Counted from the first letter of the stretch, positions 10,969 to 21,641 are shown. The stretch is 64,000 nucleotides of DNA from Fallopia convolvulus (GCA_964016875.1 OZ024728.1:28567328-28631327); one strand, 5' to 3'. A program made the numbers and translations. The notes: a model not told the origin generated them from the letters alone.

Positions 10969-12283
10969 GTGATCTGCAAAACAATCATGATTTTCCAAGA
11001 TAAGATCCACTCAAGTTAGGTTAGACAAGAGACCCCATACTTGGTCTTGAAATAATCCTCGGATTTATTCGTTAACTCCCCAATTGGGTTATTTACGAAT
11101 CTTGACTGGGTATTGATTTTTGAGGCTACGCAGCCTCGTTAAGAAGCCTGGGTGGGTCGTTAACGAGCTGCCGAGAGCCAGTTCACAGAATTTCCGAGTT
11201 TTATCAACCTTAAAATCAAGCCATGAATCAAGCATGCATCCTCGATAATCCTTCACTAGACACACAATTGGGTATATGCACCCCATACTTGCTCAATTAT
11301 CCATCCCGAACATACTAGATTTGCCCAAAATTAACATGGTGAAAATCAAACTCAATACCTAGAACAAGAAAAATTCATGCTTTTCTAAATCAAATTTTTG
11401 CAATGGAGAATCTATCATGAAGAATCTTTCCTAGATTGAGAATCAACTACGCACAACCATAATTCATGAGCAAAATCTAAACATGAAAATCGGTCCTCTT
11501 TATAAACACAATTCAAGACATGAAATTTCTACCCTATAAACCATGAATCATGCAATCTCGAGTTAGGGTTTAGAAATCATACCGGAGAATCGAGAATTTG
11601 AAGAACAAGAGGTCGGAATTGGGTGGTTAACGAGCTTGGGTCTCGTCGGTGGGAGAAGGGGATTCCGGGCTTCGATAACGACGACGTCTCCGATGGTCGG
11701 TGGAGTGAAGGATTCCGATCGGTGGTGAGAGTATTTGGTGGAAGATTTGAGGGCTTTGAAGTTTGAGATTGTGGGTAGGATTTTTGAGGGTTTGGGAAGG
11801 GTTAAATAGAAGGGGGGTAGGTAGTGGCGGATGGGGGGTAAGAATTAGGGTAGAAGATAGATTAGGGTTAGAAAACTTACCTGCCCGAGTCGGTTCGCTA
11901 AACCGGGTCGTTAACGACCCTGGGTGGGTCATTAACGAGCCACCGTAGCCTCCTTGTGTGATTTTCGAGCCCCTTTTCTGCATCTTGTTAGTTCTAAATT
12001 TATCCTAAATTCTATCCTAAAACCTATTAAAAAGAACTCAAAAGAAAGCTAAGAAAAAGAATCTAAAAAAGAAAAGAAAAATTTAATCTAATTCTATACT
12101 AAAAGCGAGTTGCCTCCCGTAAGCGCTATTTTTAACGTCGTCAACCCGACGTACTCCTTGTTCAAGGTGTCTCTTTTGTAGCTATGTTGGGGTCTTGAGG
12201 TACCCCATACTTAACTTTGCAGCCTTTATTCGCTTGAGTCACTAGATTAGGTCCCTTTTCTTCTATCAATATGCCCGGTATTC
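10969..12283 (-). other. Inter-ORF region of element B where pol would be
   Basis: About 1.3 kb between the protease and the ATHILA ORF shows no reverse transcriptase, RNase H or integrase motif in any frame I read. It contains several TCGTTAACGA copies (about 11157, 11907, with decayed ones at 11136, 11627 and 11929) and purine-rich AT-rich DNA. Confidence 0.7.
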
Positions 12284-14920
12284 CTACATGATGGTTAGTG
12301 AAATCCGAAAACCAAGGTGGTTTGGACTCCTCTGTAGTGCATATAATGGGGCATGGTGTAGGAACAAAGGATAGAGAATAGTCATGACCAGCATTAGCGA
12401 ATTCATAGTTAGAGAACTTACCTTGAGTAGACTCTTGTATGTGGGGCTCGGTGATCGACCAGTTGTGTCGAGTTCTGGTTGGGTCAACTCGATTTGTGCG
12501 ACCGCAGTTGGGTCGTTGGCATTTTGATCCAGGTTGAATTCTACGCGTTCCTCTCCAATATCAAAAGTAAGAAGTCCTTTCCGCACATCAACCCTAGCAC
12601 CTGGTGTAGCTAAAAATGGTCTGCCGAGAATTATGGGGACATTAGGGTCTTCAGGCATATCAAGGACGATGAAATCATTCGGTATAAAAAATTTCCCGAC
12701 TTGAATAGGATAATCGTCCACGACTCATGTGGCCTTGACACATGGTCCGTCGGCCATGTAGAGGTTCATATCTACCGACTCTAGTGGTCCCATATTGGCT
12801 TTAGACCAGATGGAGAGAGGGAGTAAACTGGCACTGGCTCCCAGATCGCATAAAGCTTTAAACTTGTGGTCGCCTATGCCGATCGTTATTGCAAATCTCC
12901 CTGGATCTCCTAGCTTTTCTGGTAGAGCTATAGATCTGACTTCATCTTGCAGCTCTGTAATGGATTGTTTCCTGCTAAGAATATCTTTCAAGAATTTGGT
13001 GTAAGCCGACATTTCGCTTAGGGCCTCAGCGATCGGGATGGAGATATTAATGACCTGAAGAATCTTTACGAAATGCTTGAACTTACTCTCAGTAGAGTCC
13101 ACAGATTTCTTAGTGGGAAATGGAAGAGACTTCACCATCCTCGGAACCAAGTTAGGCTCGAGGGGTGATGCTATCGGGTCGACACTAGGGTCGTTAGGTA
13201 CGCTCGGCGGGTCGTTACCGACCCTGATGGGATCGTTAACTACCTTGGGATTGAGAGGAAGGCTCAGATTAGAAAACTTACCTGGGGTAGGGTCGTTAGG
13301 TACCCTCGGAGCCTCGTCACCATGGTACACTGGTTCGGTAATTGCTCTCGCTGGCTCGTTACCGAGGGTATCCGTGGTGTCCTCTTCCTTCTTGTCCTCA
13401 GCTTGGACACGCTCCGGTAATGTCTTTCCGCTCCTAAGGTGCACTGCTGTTATTTGTCCTTTAGGGTTTTCTTCGGGACGTGCCGGAAGTTGCCCTTGTG
13501 GTCTCGGAATCTGTGCAGCAAGGTTCCCTAGTTGGGAATCAACATTCTTTTTCCATATATCGAACTCTCCCCATCTTTTATTTTGGTGGTTAAGGTTAAC
13601 TTGAACTTCGTTGACCTTGTTGTGGACCCCATTGATGCTTTCCTGTAACCCTTGTACCCAAGATGGTGGCTCCTGATGGCCTGGAGGTCGATAAGGTGCA
13701 GGTCGTCTATCTGATGGAGGCGCTGCATAGCTTGGATTTGGATTTTGATTGCCCCATGTCTAATAGTTGTTCGACCTGTCAAAATTGCTAGGCTGGTTTC
13801 TGTATGGGCCTCTCATGTAATTCATCTCGGCAATTGTCTCAGCGGCTCTTACCTGCTCTATGTTAGTGCAGGCAGAAGTACTATGGGCAGAAGAACCACA
13901 CTCTTGACAAGATTGAGAGGATTTCAGAAAACTTACCTGCTTCTTCAGGCGGTTGACCTCGTCTAGTAGAAACTGATTTTTAACGTCTGGGTCAACTTCT
14001 TCTCGGTTAGGCACGTAGAGACGTTTCTGCGGCTGTGGAGTTTGCTGGGTTCCATACATGGCATCATAATTGGATAACTTATCCAGCAATTCCCATGCAG
14101 CTGTGGGGTCCATCTCTATAAAACCGCACGCAGTATGCGTGTTGATGCGGTTCTTGGTCTCTGCGTTGATACCCTGGAAAAAGATTTCTTGCAGAACATA
14201 TAAAGGTTGCCCATGAGTGGGGCACTGTCTAAGCATTTCCTTAAATCTTTCCCATGTTTCAACAAAGGTCTCATTAGGCAGCTGGTGATAGGAGGTGATG
14301 CGTTTCCTCAGCTCCGTGGTCTTGGCAGGAGGGAAAAATTTTGTAAGAAATTGATCATACAAGTTCTTCCAAGTCCTGATAGACTTAGGAGGCAGACTCT
14401 CCAACCAGCTCAGGACCTTTCCAGCAAGAGACCACCTGAAAGCTTTTAACAGAACATATTCTAGTGAGACACCTTCATCAGCTATGGTGTCACATAAATC
14501 AAGAAAGTTTCTAATATGCTCCATAGGGCACTCAGTAGGTTTCCCTTCAAATTGAGCCCGTTTAATTAAGGATATGAATTGAGACTTGATCTCAAAGGGT
14601 TTCTCTATCTTTGGAAGCACGATTGGGGACTCTGGCACCCTCAGTTCTGGATGCATGTACTGTTTGGCATTCCTCGGATAGGCATTCAACTCTTCCTGTA
14701 GACGAGCGTTGGCGGCTCGTTGACGCTCAGCCTCGGCGACAACGCCTTCCTTCTCAGTTTTTAACGCCTCCATCTGTGTTTGGAGGACTTCTAGCTGACG
14801 AGCCATCTCTTCAGGTGTTGCCATGGCTCGGTTCTCTCGGCGTCTACGGTGCAGGGAACGTTCAGATTCTGAGTAATAACCAGCGTTATCGAATTCGAGC
14901 CTTCGACGTCCTACCGACAT
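12284..14920 (-). pseudogene. gag-protease of element B, two nonsense codons
   Basis: Start ATG at 14918-14920 (MSVGRRRLEF), just downstream of the primer site. The Gag core (about residues 70-230) has MHPELRVPESPIVLPKIEKPFEIK, FLDLCDTI, WLESLPPKSI and the terminal MLRQCPTHGQP. A zinc knuckle CQECGSSAHSTSAC follows (CX2CX4HX4C). A retropepsin-like domain follows: LGDPGRFAITIGIG, LCDLGASASLLPLSIW and IILGRPFLATPGA. The usual DTG is DLG, as is normal in plant Athila-type proteases. The frame stays open through two stops, TAG at 13760-13762 and TGA at 12722-12724, and shifts near 12420. Element F has an intact homologue (21770-24739). Confidence 0.85.
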
Positions 14921-15013
14921 GCGCTGAGAAAACAAACAAAGAAAACAAAAATTAAAAACAAAACGGGGTCGGGCTATTCCCATACCCACAAATAAACAAA
15001 CAAACTCGTTGCT

Positions 15014-15034
15014 TCCCCGGCAACGGCACCAATT
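15014..15034 (-). other. Primer binding site of element B
   Basis: On the - strand TTGGTGCCGTTGCCGGGGAA follows the LTR end directly. It equals the Athila tRNA-Asp type site TGGCGCCGTTGCCGGGGA with one change (C to T), compared with the perfect site in element F. Confidence 0.85.
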
Positions 15035-16484
15035 TGTTGAGGAGGGTTTCTTGACTCGAGACAACAAATAAATTTATAAGTCAAGACCCCGCTGTGTATA
15101 GCGAAGTCAGGATCGTTCCACGAGAAGCAAGGTTGTTTGTTTATCAACTACTAAAAATCAATCAAAGCAAGCAAAACACTCACAAGCAGCCTCGTTAACG
15201 ACGTTGTTAGGGTTGTTAACTAACCACCGTAGACAAAAGACCAAAAACTAACGACCTAAACAAATTCGGTACCGAGCCTACAAACTCAGCAACGAATATC
15301 ACTTCAAGAGAATTCAAATAAAAACAAAAATCTAGGACAAGGGACACCACAACATAGTCATGCATATAAACTCGTAAGAAGATAAGATCATGCCTTTAAA
15401 CAGATAAATTCATCAACTTTCGTCAACTATCAAGTAAATTAAGCTACTTTCATAAACCAATTTACTCAATTGCTTGTTTTGGATCTAAAGCTGGAAACTT
15501 TCGTATTCAAAGAATATCAACCTTCAAGTCTATAACTTTCTCTTTCAATCAAGTTAAAAACTCAAATCACCTTGACTTTCATCTAGGTCTAAGCACAACA
15601 AACAATCTTAAAATAGATAAAAGGCAATCAACACATACTCTTACTCCTCAAACATGCATAACTATGCCAGGTTTAACCCCGACCCTAGAAAAGAAGACTA
15701 CTCACTACTCATAACTAAGAAACAAATAAATTCAACAAAAGAAATCATTGAAAACAAAACACTACTCAAATTAATAGGAAATATCGTCTTACAGAGATTC
15801 ATAAGAAACCGAAAAGAAATACAAAGCACCGAACCAAAATCATGATTAACGACCTCGGTAACTCTCGTCCACCGAGCTTCAATCTCGAATCCGATCCTCT
15901 CTCTCTACTCTCGGCTCTTCCTCCTCTCTTCAATCGACCCGTCCCCCTTTTTCAGACTAATAAGAGGGCTCTTTATACTAATAAGCTAGAAAATAATAAG
16001 GCTAAAAGATAAAAACTTTCCTAAAAAGATAGAAATAAAATCTAGAAAGATAACAAGACCTAAAATACATAGCATAATAACCCTAAAATCATAAAAAGAT
16101 ACTCTACCGACACGGAAATAAATTCCCGCACAGGATCGGTGAGTCACAGAATCAAACTCTCGAAATCTTCATCTCGTGGCCTCGTTAACGACCCCTTACA
16201 GCCTCGTTAACGAGCCTGGGTTTGGCTTTCTTCCACACTTCATCTTCTAAAATTTAGACTTTGACTTTTCATCCTGTATTCCTCCGTCTTTCATTATAGC
16301 GCTCCAAATGGCATCTTTTCCTTGCAAAAACCTACAAAAAGACACAAAACGGAGTAGCTTCCATACTTTTCACAAAATATGCAAAACTATCCAAAAACAC
16401 ACAAAACTAATCCTAAAACTACTAAAACTAATCCTAACAAACTAAGAAAACATACTAAAAACTATACTAAAAATACGAACAACA
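15035..16484 (-). repeat. 5' LTR of element B (1450 bp)
   Basis: On the - strand it starts TGTTGTTCG and ends CCTCAACA next to the primer site. It aligns with 6159-7653 with few differences. It lacks one 24-bp palindrome-bearing unit and about 21 bp in the AAAGATAG stretch, and its TATA has changed. Confidence 0.93.
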
Positions 16485-16489
16485 GCTAA

Positions 16490-16760
16490 CACTCCGAGCA
16501 AATATCGGGATTAGATTGATCAACTTGCATTAGGGTTTGACTTTCCAAGCGATTTTTGGAAATCGCACCCTCGTTCATTGATCCGCGATCGCGGTGTACG
16601 AAGTCGCGGTCGCGGTCTACAGTACCGCGATCGCGGTTTTGTTCGCTGAGCACACCATGCTCGTTTTCGCTTCGCGACGGTGCCTCAAGGTCTCCAAAGA
16701 CGACTTCTTAGTTTTCAGGGATCGATTCCAACACCATAATTGCGTGGATCGAGTACTCTT
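16490..16760 (-). pseudogene. Leader and 5' part of the gag of element C
   Basis: This is the continuation of 4269-6158 across element B. It includes two CCGCGATCGCGG palindromes (16583-16594, 16625-16636) and a related TCGCGGTCGCGG at about 16604. No intact start could be assigned. Confidence 0.5.
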
Positions 16761-16779
16761 TTCCCACAGATGGCGCCAA
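16761..16779 (-). other. Primer binding site of element C
   Basis: On the - strand TTGGCGCCATCTGTGGGAA immediately follows the LTR end (TGCACTAACA). It is of the TGGCGCCGTCTGTGGG type common in Tat/Ogre-like plant Ty3 elements. Confidence 0.75.
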
Positions 16780-17092
16780 TTGTTAGTGCACAAAAATTTC
16801 GCCTTCAGTGCACTAATTGTATGCTCCTTCCTCTTCCGTTCCAAACTGAATCTTCCAACCTAAAACCTGCAAAACAATGGACACAGGGGACGGGGACCCC
16901 CTACTCCACCTCCGATGCCTAAGTCAAAAGAGCAGTCTTTCGATTCGAACGTCGATGTACAAAGAGAAAGCAAGGAATCCCTGAACAGTCGAGCTAAACG
17001 AGTATTAGCCTGTTCAAGTTTTCAAAATGCTCCTATATGCAACATGTGGCGTTCCCTACACGACGAAGGCGTGTATTTACAAAGGAATATCT

Positions 17093-17109
17093 CCCCCCCC
17101 CCCCCCCCC
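17093..17109. repeat. C17 homopolymer in the LTR of element C
   Basis: An uninterrupted run of 17 C. The length may be unreliable in any assembly. Confidence 0.9.
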
Positions 17110-17440
17110 GTTTTCAAGTTTAATTCTATCCTCTTTGAAGGATAAATTCTTCCATTAAGTTGCACAACTACCATATTTAAAATAATAGGAAAATAATAAA
17201 ATAATAATAATAAATACGCAATAATTTAAGAAATACCTTTATGGTGATAACGAAAATAATTATAGTAGCTATGTTTATTTTACCCGCTTACAAATGCCCC
17301 ACCTACATCGTTGTATACGTTTTGTCATATACGACGACATAGGATCCAAAGGTGTACTAATCGAAGTGGCCATGCGGATGTTCGTACATCCATGAGAATA
17401 TCATGGGATTTCATCCATGAGTGAATTTCATGGAACTTAT

Positions 17441-18688
17441 TGTTGAAGGGTTTCTTGAACAAATAAATTTATATTGAAGACCCCGCTGAGTATAGCGAAG
17501 TCAGGATCGTCCACGGGAGATAGTCAGTGCTAGGTTTTGTTACTTAGAGCGCAAGCAACCAATTAAATCTAAGGAATTTAGCAAGAGATAGAGGAATTCT
17601 AAGGTAAAGGTATCACCACAATAATAATCATGCAATGCTAACACTCATGAAACATAAAGATCATGCTTTTATCACATAAAGGCGCTAACTTTCGTTAGCT
17701 AGAGCAAGTAAATCAACTAACTTTCGTTCAATTAATAAACTTACTATCTAATCTCTTCTACTTCAACTAGGATAGATCCACTTTCGCTTCAAAACCCTAA
17801 TTTGACTATTCTGATTCAAAGTTTCCGCTTTTGTTTCAACTATGAACGAGAAATTGCAATCCACTTTCGCTTTAAGGATTAAGAGCAAGAGAATAGATTC
17901 ATGCAATAAAAACAATCAAATCATGATCAAGAGAAAGCATGCACAACCATTGTTGGGTTCAACCCCAACCTTAGAGAGGAAAACTACTCACCAAGCATAA
18001 TAATTGAAAATAAAACTGAATTAAAAAGGAAAAGCTTACAACTTTGAATTTAAAACAAACTCGTTCTCCAAGCAACACCAATCTCTACTCTATATCCTCT
18101 CCTACCAACTTCTCTCTCTCTTCCTCCTCCTCCTCTAACGTGCCCCTCGGGCCCTAGACCTGTGTTGGTTCCCCCCCTCGAAACAAAGGGTTTAACCTCC
18201 TTTTATAGAAGAAAATGAGTCCTAATTCAACTAGGAAACAAGATAAAATAACCTTCCTAAAAAAAGATAGAATAAATCCTTAAGATATCGGAATAGAGAG
18301 AAAGTCGGCGCCACGCACGACCCTAATAGGGTCGGTCCTGAGAGCATTCTTCTAGCTTCCTCATCTTGGTTCGTGCACGACCCATTCCTAGCTCGATCTT
18401 GGGTCGATTCCTTCACCTCTCTTCATGATTTCACTCCTCTTGGCCCTACTTCCTTAACTCATCAACTCAAATCTTCCTCATAGCTTGTCCGCCCTCTCTT
18501 GCAATGCTCCAAACTCTTCTTTCAAGCTCCAAAACTCCTACAAAACACCACCAAAGCTTATGTAGACTCATATCTTATGAAAATACGAAAACCTACACAA
18601 ACGACTCAAAACAAAACACAAAACTAAAGAAAAAGACTCAAACACACAAAAACACACCCTAAAAACATGACTAAAAGGGCGGACATCA
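17441..18688 (-). mobile_element. Element D: solo LTR, Athila-like (1248 bp)
   Basis: The exact 5-bp duplication CTTAT lies at 17436-17440 and 18689-18693. On the - strand it starts TGATGTCCGCCC and ends CCCTTCAACA. Its last 100 bp resemble the ends of the A and B LTRs (GACCCCGCTGAGTATAGCG on +). No internal region remains, so it is the product of LTR-LTR recombination. Its own palindrome is TCGTGCACGA (18371-18380), with the stem GACCCTAATAGGGTC near 18318. Confidence 0.93.
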
Positions 18689-18693
18689 CTTAT

Positions 18694-18925
18694 ATCTATG
18701 AGCGATTATCATAGAGGTTATATCTATGAGTGAATATCATAGAGGTTATATCTATGAGCCAATATCATAGAATTTCATCTATTTATGAGCAAATATCATA
18801 AATTCTCATTTATGAGCGAATATCATAAATTCTTATTTAACCTATGAGCAAATATCATAGTCACATTTACGAATATCATAAATTCTTATTTAATCTATGA
18901 GCGAATATCATAGATTTTATCTCAC
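18694..18925. repeat. Array of CTATGA...TCATAG hairpin units
   Basis: At least seven units of about 24-27 bp occur here. Each is a 6-bp stem around a loop of 5-8 bases: CTATGA/TCATAG, TTATGA/TCATAA, and at 17388-17435 (the other side of solo LTR D) CCATGA/TCATGG. Both stem halves change together. Further units are in the truncated LTR at about 3985-4045. Confidence 0.85.
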
Positions 18926-19379
18926 ATACACGCATATGTAAAATCCATTAGTGCGATTAACTAATGTTGCGCTTATTTATTATTTTTTTTTATGCAAGAC
19001 TCAAACTAATGCAAAAACTGATTTTTGTTAAAAATAAAATGAATGTCATGAACCTACAAGACTAGACAAATGAATGCAAAAACGAAAAATCCTAAGGGCC
19101 TTATCAAAGCCACAGGGGAAAAAGAGTGCCCTATTTACATGAAATTCCTAACCACGGGATCCCTGCACAAGGGAATAGCGCCGCAGGCAACAGGTGATCC
19201 CTCCTGGGTGTGCGAAACGGACTACTGACGTTCCCTCCACCGAGATGTGTCGGATCTTTAGAAGCCTCAAAGCACCAAGCGACCTGGCCTATTACGACTC
19301 GATCCAATGTCAAACATAGCTCTAACTCCGCGAAAAAATTGTACATAAATTAAGTCTCGAGCTAAACCTGCAAGAAAAG

Positions 19380-19610
19380 AAGTTGAACTTTCCTCACAAG
19401 TAAAACAAAACGTTTTACTTGCAACGCAAGTAGACACAAACCTTGCTCCGCAAGCAAAAAAAGCTTGCCTCGCAAGTAAGAGAAAAAACTTGCCGCACAA
19501 GTAAATAAAACTTGTCACGCAAGGAAAAAAGCGAAACTTGCCACACAACTACACAAGTAACCTACAAACTTGCGGTGCAAGTAAATTCAAACGTGCAGGC
19601 CAAGTAAATT
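19380..19610. repeat. ACTTGC-N3-GCAAGT palindrome array
   Basis: Copies include ACTTGCAACGCAAGT (19418-19432), CCTTGCTCCGCAAGC, GCTTGCCTCGCAAGT, ACTTGCCGCACAAGT, ACTTGTCACGCAAGG and ACTTGCGGTGCAAGT. The spacing is irregular at about 20-35 bp, with A-rich spacers. Confidence 0.85.
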
Positions 19611-19973
19611 AATTTTCCACCTTTCTTTTTTTTTTCTAGAATACGATTTTATTTTTTTCCTTTTTTCTTTTTCTTTTCCAGTCGTTTCATGTGTGTTCAG
19701 CAAGACAGCAAACCGACGACGTCGATGGGCCAAACCAAGCGAAACAAGCCGCCGGAGCGGGCTCCGGGAGAGGAAGCCTACGGTAGAGGGCTGATTGATA
19801 GAGCTAATGAAGCCGCAAACGAAAGGCTTTTCTTGAGATAGTGTTTGTTATTTGAATGGGCCTTCAGGCAACTGGGTGGATAGAGCTTCTCGCTAGTTGG
19901 TGGACGGAACCACCCACTCAATGGGCAGTGAGCGCCACCCACACAAGAAGAGGACAAAGAAATTCCTTAGCAA

Positions 19974-20060
19974 AGGCTTTCTAAGCCAACGTAGATGCAT
20001 GGCTTTCTAGCCAGAAAGATATGGCTTTCTCAGCCAGGAGGGGTGGCTTTCTCAGCCAGT
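19974..20060. repeat. GGCTTTCT-N-AGCC repeat array
   Basis: Four units read GGCTTTCTAAGCC, GGCTTTCTAGCC, GGCTTTCTCAGCC and GGCTTTCTCAGCC. Each is a 4-bp inverted pair GGCT/AGCC around TTTCT. Confidence 0.8.
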
Positions 20061-20166
20061 TCTACACACACCTTCAGAGAAGAAGAGCGGAGAGAGAAGA
20101 GATTTGTGTAGAAAGAGTTCTCTTCGGGTAGGGGTAAAGGTTGTTGCCGTCAGCGAAACCACCAGG

Positions 20167-21617
20167 TGATGTCTCTCTATTTGGTGGTATTTTTATATGT
20201 GATTTCCTTTGTAAATATGTTTCTTTTTCCCCTTTTCTTGTGTGTTTTGTTCCTTTTTAGCTTAGTTCCCGTATTTCTATGAGATTCGGAGACTATGCGC
20301 ATTTTATGTGTTTTGTAGGTAATTTGGCATGGATCAAGGGTCGTTTTGAAGGAGAGTCGAGACATGGAGCAAGGCCCGAGCTAAAGAGGGAAAGAGAGGA
20401 GCAAGCCATGAAGAAGAATAAGAGGAAAGCCAACAAGAAGAAGGTGGAACGAGGTTCGGACCGAGTTGCAACCAACCTCGGGCCCGACTTTGAAGTCTCC
20501 AACCTCGGACCGAGATGCACAGTAACTCGGGCCCGAGGTCCTCCGTGTCGATCCGAGTCGGTCACCGAACTACTTGGGCTCCAAGGCACGAAATTGTGGA
20601 CTTCCACTTTTGCCCCTCATTTAATCCATAAAAGGCCCTCTTGTCTTCTAATTTAGGGGTTCCAAAAGAGGGGGGTTCCCACACACACACAAAAAGGGGG
20701 CTCTCCCATAAAGGGGGGGGGGGGGTTCCAAGGGAGCCAAGAGGATTCTTGGAGAGCAAGGAGGAAGGAGAGGAGAAGGAGAAGAGAGAGAATCGGCCAA
20801 GGGAGAGGAAGATTGATAGGTTTGGTTGATAGATTAGCTTTGCTTGTTTTGATCTTGTGGATTTAGAAACCCTTGATTGGAATTTGTGGATTGCTTTTGA
20901 TTTGAATGAAACTTTGCTTTGTTTTGAGATTGATGATGTTGATTGCTTTCCCTTTTGATTTGTTTGCTTTCTTTGTTTGCCACATGGAGTAGATCTACTT
21001 GATCTTGGGTTATGGGGGAAAACCCTAGCTAGGTTTGGGCTAGAAACCCCAATTCCATAGCCTTGAGTGATTGATCTAAGGAACCCACTCTACATAGAGC
21101 TACAATTCCTTGCGAAGGTCGGGAATCAAGGCTTGAGATTGGCAAAGTAGCGAAAGTGAACATGTGTCAATCTCAAGACCTTGCTTCGAAGGGGATTTCC
21201 CCAATGATCGATGTGTAGAAGTGGTTGGAACGAGGGCGAAAGCACTCGATCCTAGTCCGATCATCACTCATTGCTTGAATTGGGGTGGATAAGCCTTAAT
21301 CTACTAGAGAAGGAACCCAAAAGCCCAAGATCTACTTTTAATCTTTGAAGTTCGACAAACCCAGCTACCTCGGGCCCGACTTACCCTACGTCGGTCCCGA
21401 CTTCCTCTTGTCACCAACATCGGGCCCGACGTGACCTCTGTGTCGGTCCCGACTGTTTTCTTTGTTTTCCTTTGTTTATGCTCTCCTTTCTAGCTCCCTA
21501 GTATCTAGGCACATCGATCGAGTAGACTTCCCGAGTGTTCGACACCCACCACGTACTACAACGGGGTCGGGTTATAAATTGTATCTCTTGACCCTCGCAC
21601 ACCGAGAGAGGCGATCA
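20167..21617 (+). repeat. 5' LTR of element F (1451 bp)
   Basis: It begins TGATGTCTCTC and ends GAGGCGATCA. TCGGGCCCGA palindromes are at 20478, 20527, 21370 and 21420, with related TCGGTCCCGA copies between. A run of 13 G is at 20713-20725. A TATA-like CATAAAAGG is near 20627. A 125-codon open frame inside (20279-20656) recurs in the other LTR but has no protein character. Confidence 0.95.
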
Positions 21618-21623
21618 AAAGAA

Positions 21624-21641
21624 TGGCGCCGTTGCCGGGGA
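21624..21641 (+). other. Primer binding site of element F
   Basis: TGGCGCCGTTGCCGGGGA, six bases after the LTR, is the perfect tRNA-Asp type site used by Athila elements. Confidence 0.9.

Larger units (their letters stand above)
6159..16484 (-). mobile_element. Element B: complete non-autonomous Athila-like retrotransposon
   Basis: It is 10326 bp, bounded by the exact 5-bp duplication GCTAA at 6154-6158 and 16485-16489. On the - strand: 5' LTR (15035-16484), primer site next to it, gag-protease frame (14920-12284), a gap of about 1.3 kb, ATHILA ORF (10968-9358), non-coding tail, hairpin (7673-7690), polypurine tract and 3' LTR (6159-7653). Reverse transcriptase, RNase H and integrase are absent, so it must borrow them. 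The LTRs differ by a few substitutions and two short indels, so it is fairly young. Confidence 0.95.
3974..19139 (-). mobile_element. Element C: decayed Tat-like (Ty3) retrotransposon, host of nested insertions
   Basis: Reading on the - strand: the 5' LTR is 16781-19139 (minus solo LTR D), the primer binding site is 16761-16779, the leader and gag are 16490-16760 continued at 4269-6158 (interrupted by B and by a TRIM), and a truncated 3' LTR is 3974-4268. No pol is visible, because gag residues run almost directly into the 3' LTR, so pol was lost by deletion. The two ends of element B carry the same GCTAA, which proves that the gag was continuous before B arrived. Confidence 0.75.
16781..19139 (-). 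repeat. 5' LTR of element C, interrupted by solo LTR D
   Basis: About 1106 bp after removing D and its 5-bp duplication. On the - strand it probably starts TGTAAATAGGGC (19139) and ends GCACTAACA (16781). It contains a run of 17 C at 17093-17109 and the hairpin array at 17385-17440 plus 18694-18925. The outer edge is less sure because about 30 bp beyond 19139 also match the other copy. Confidence 0.65.
19140..20166. other. Unassigned repeat-like segment with two palindrome arrays
   Basis: No recognisable gene. The first 30 bp match the sequence inside the truncated LTR boundary at 4269-4298, so it may be the end of another element of family C. 19380-19610 holds about eight ACTTGC-N3-GCAAGT palindromes. 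19974-20060 holds four GGCTTTCT-N-AGCC units. It is interrupted at 20166 by element F and resumes at 28451. Confidence 0.6.

Noticed and set aside
18694..18925. Tandem satellite DNA
   Set aside because: Units are few, of uneven length and confined to an LTR; better described as hairpin units of that LTR.
19380..19610. CRISPR-like look of the repeated palindromes
   Set aside because: Plant nuclear context, irregular spacers, degenerate repeats and no cas genes.
20279..20656. 125-codon open frame in the 5' LTR of element F (and its copy at 27110-27487)
   Set aside because: It is duplicated only because it lies in both LTRs, overlaps the TATA region and palindromes, and has no domain-like composition.
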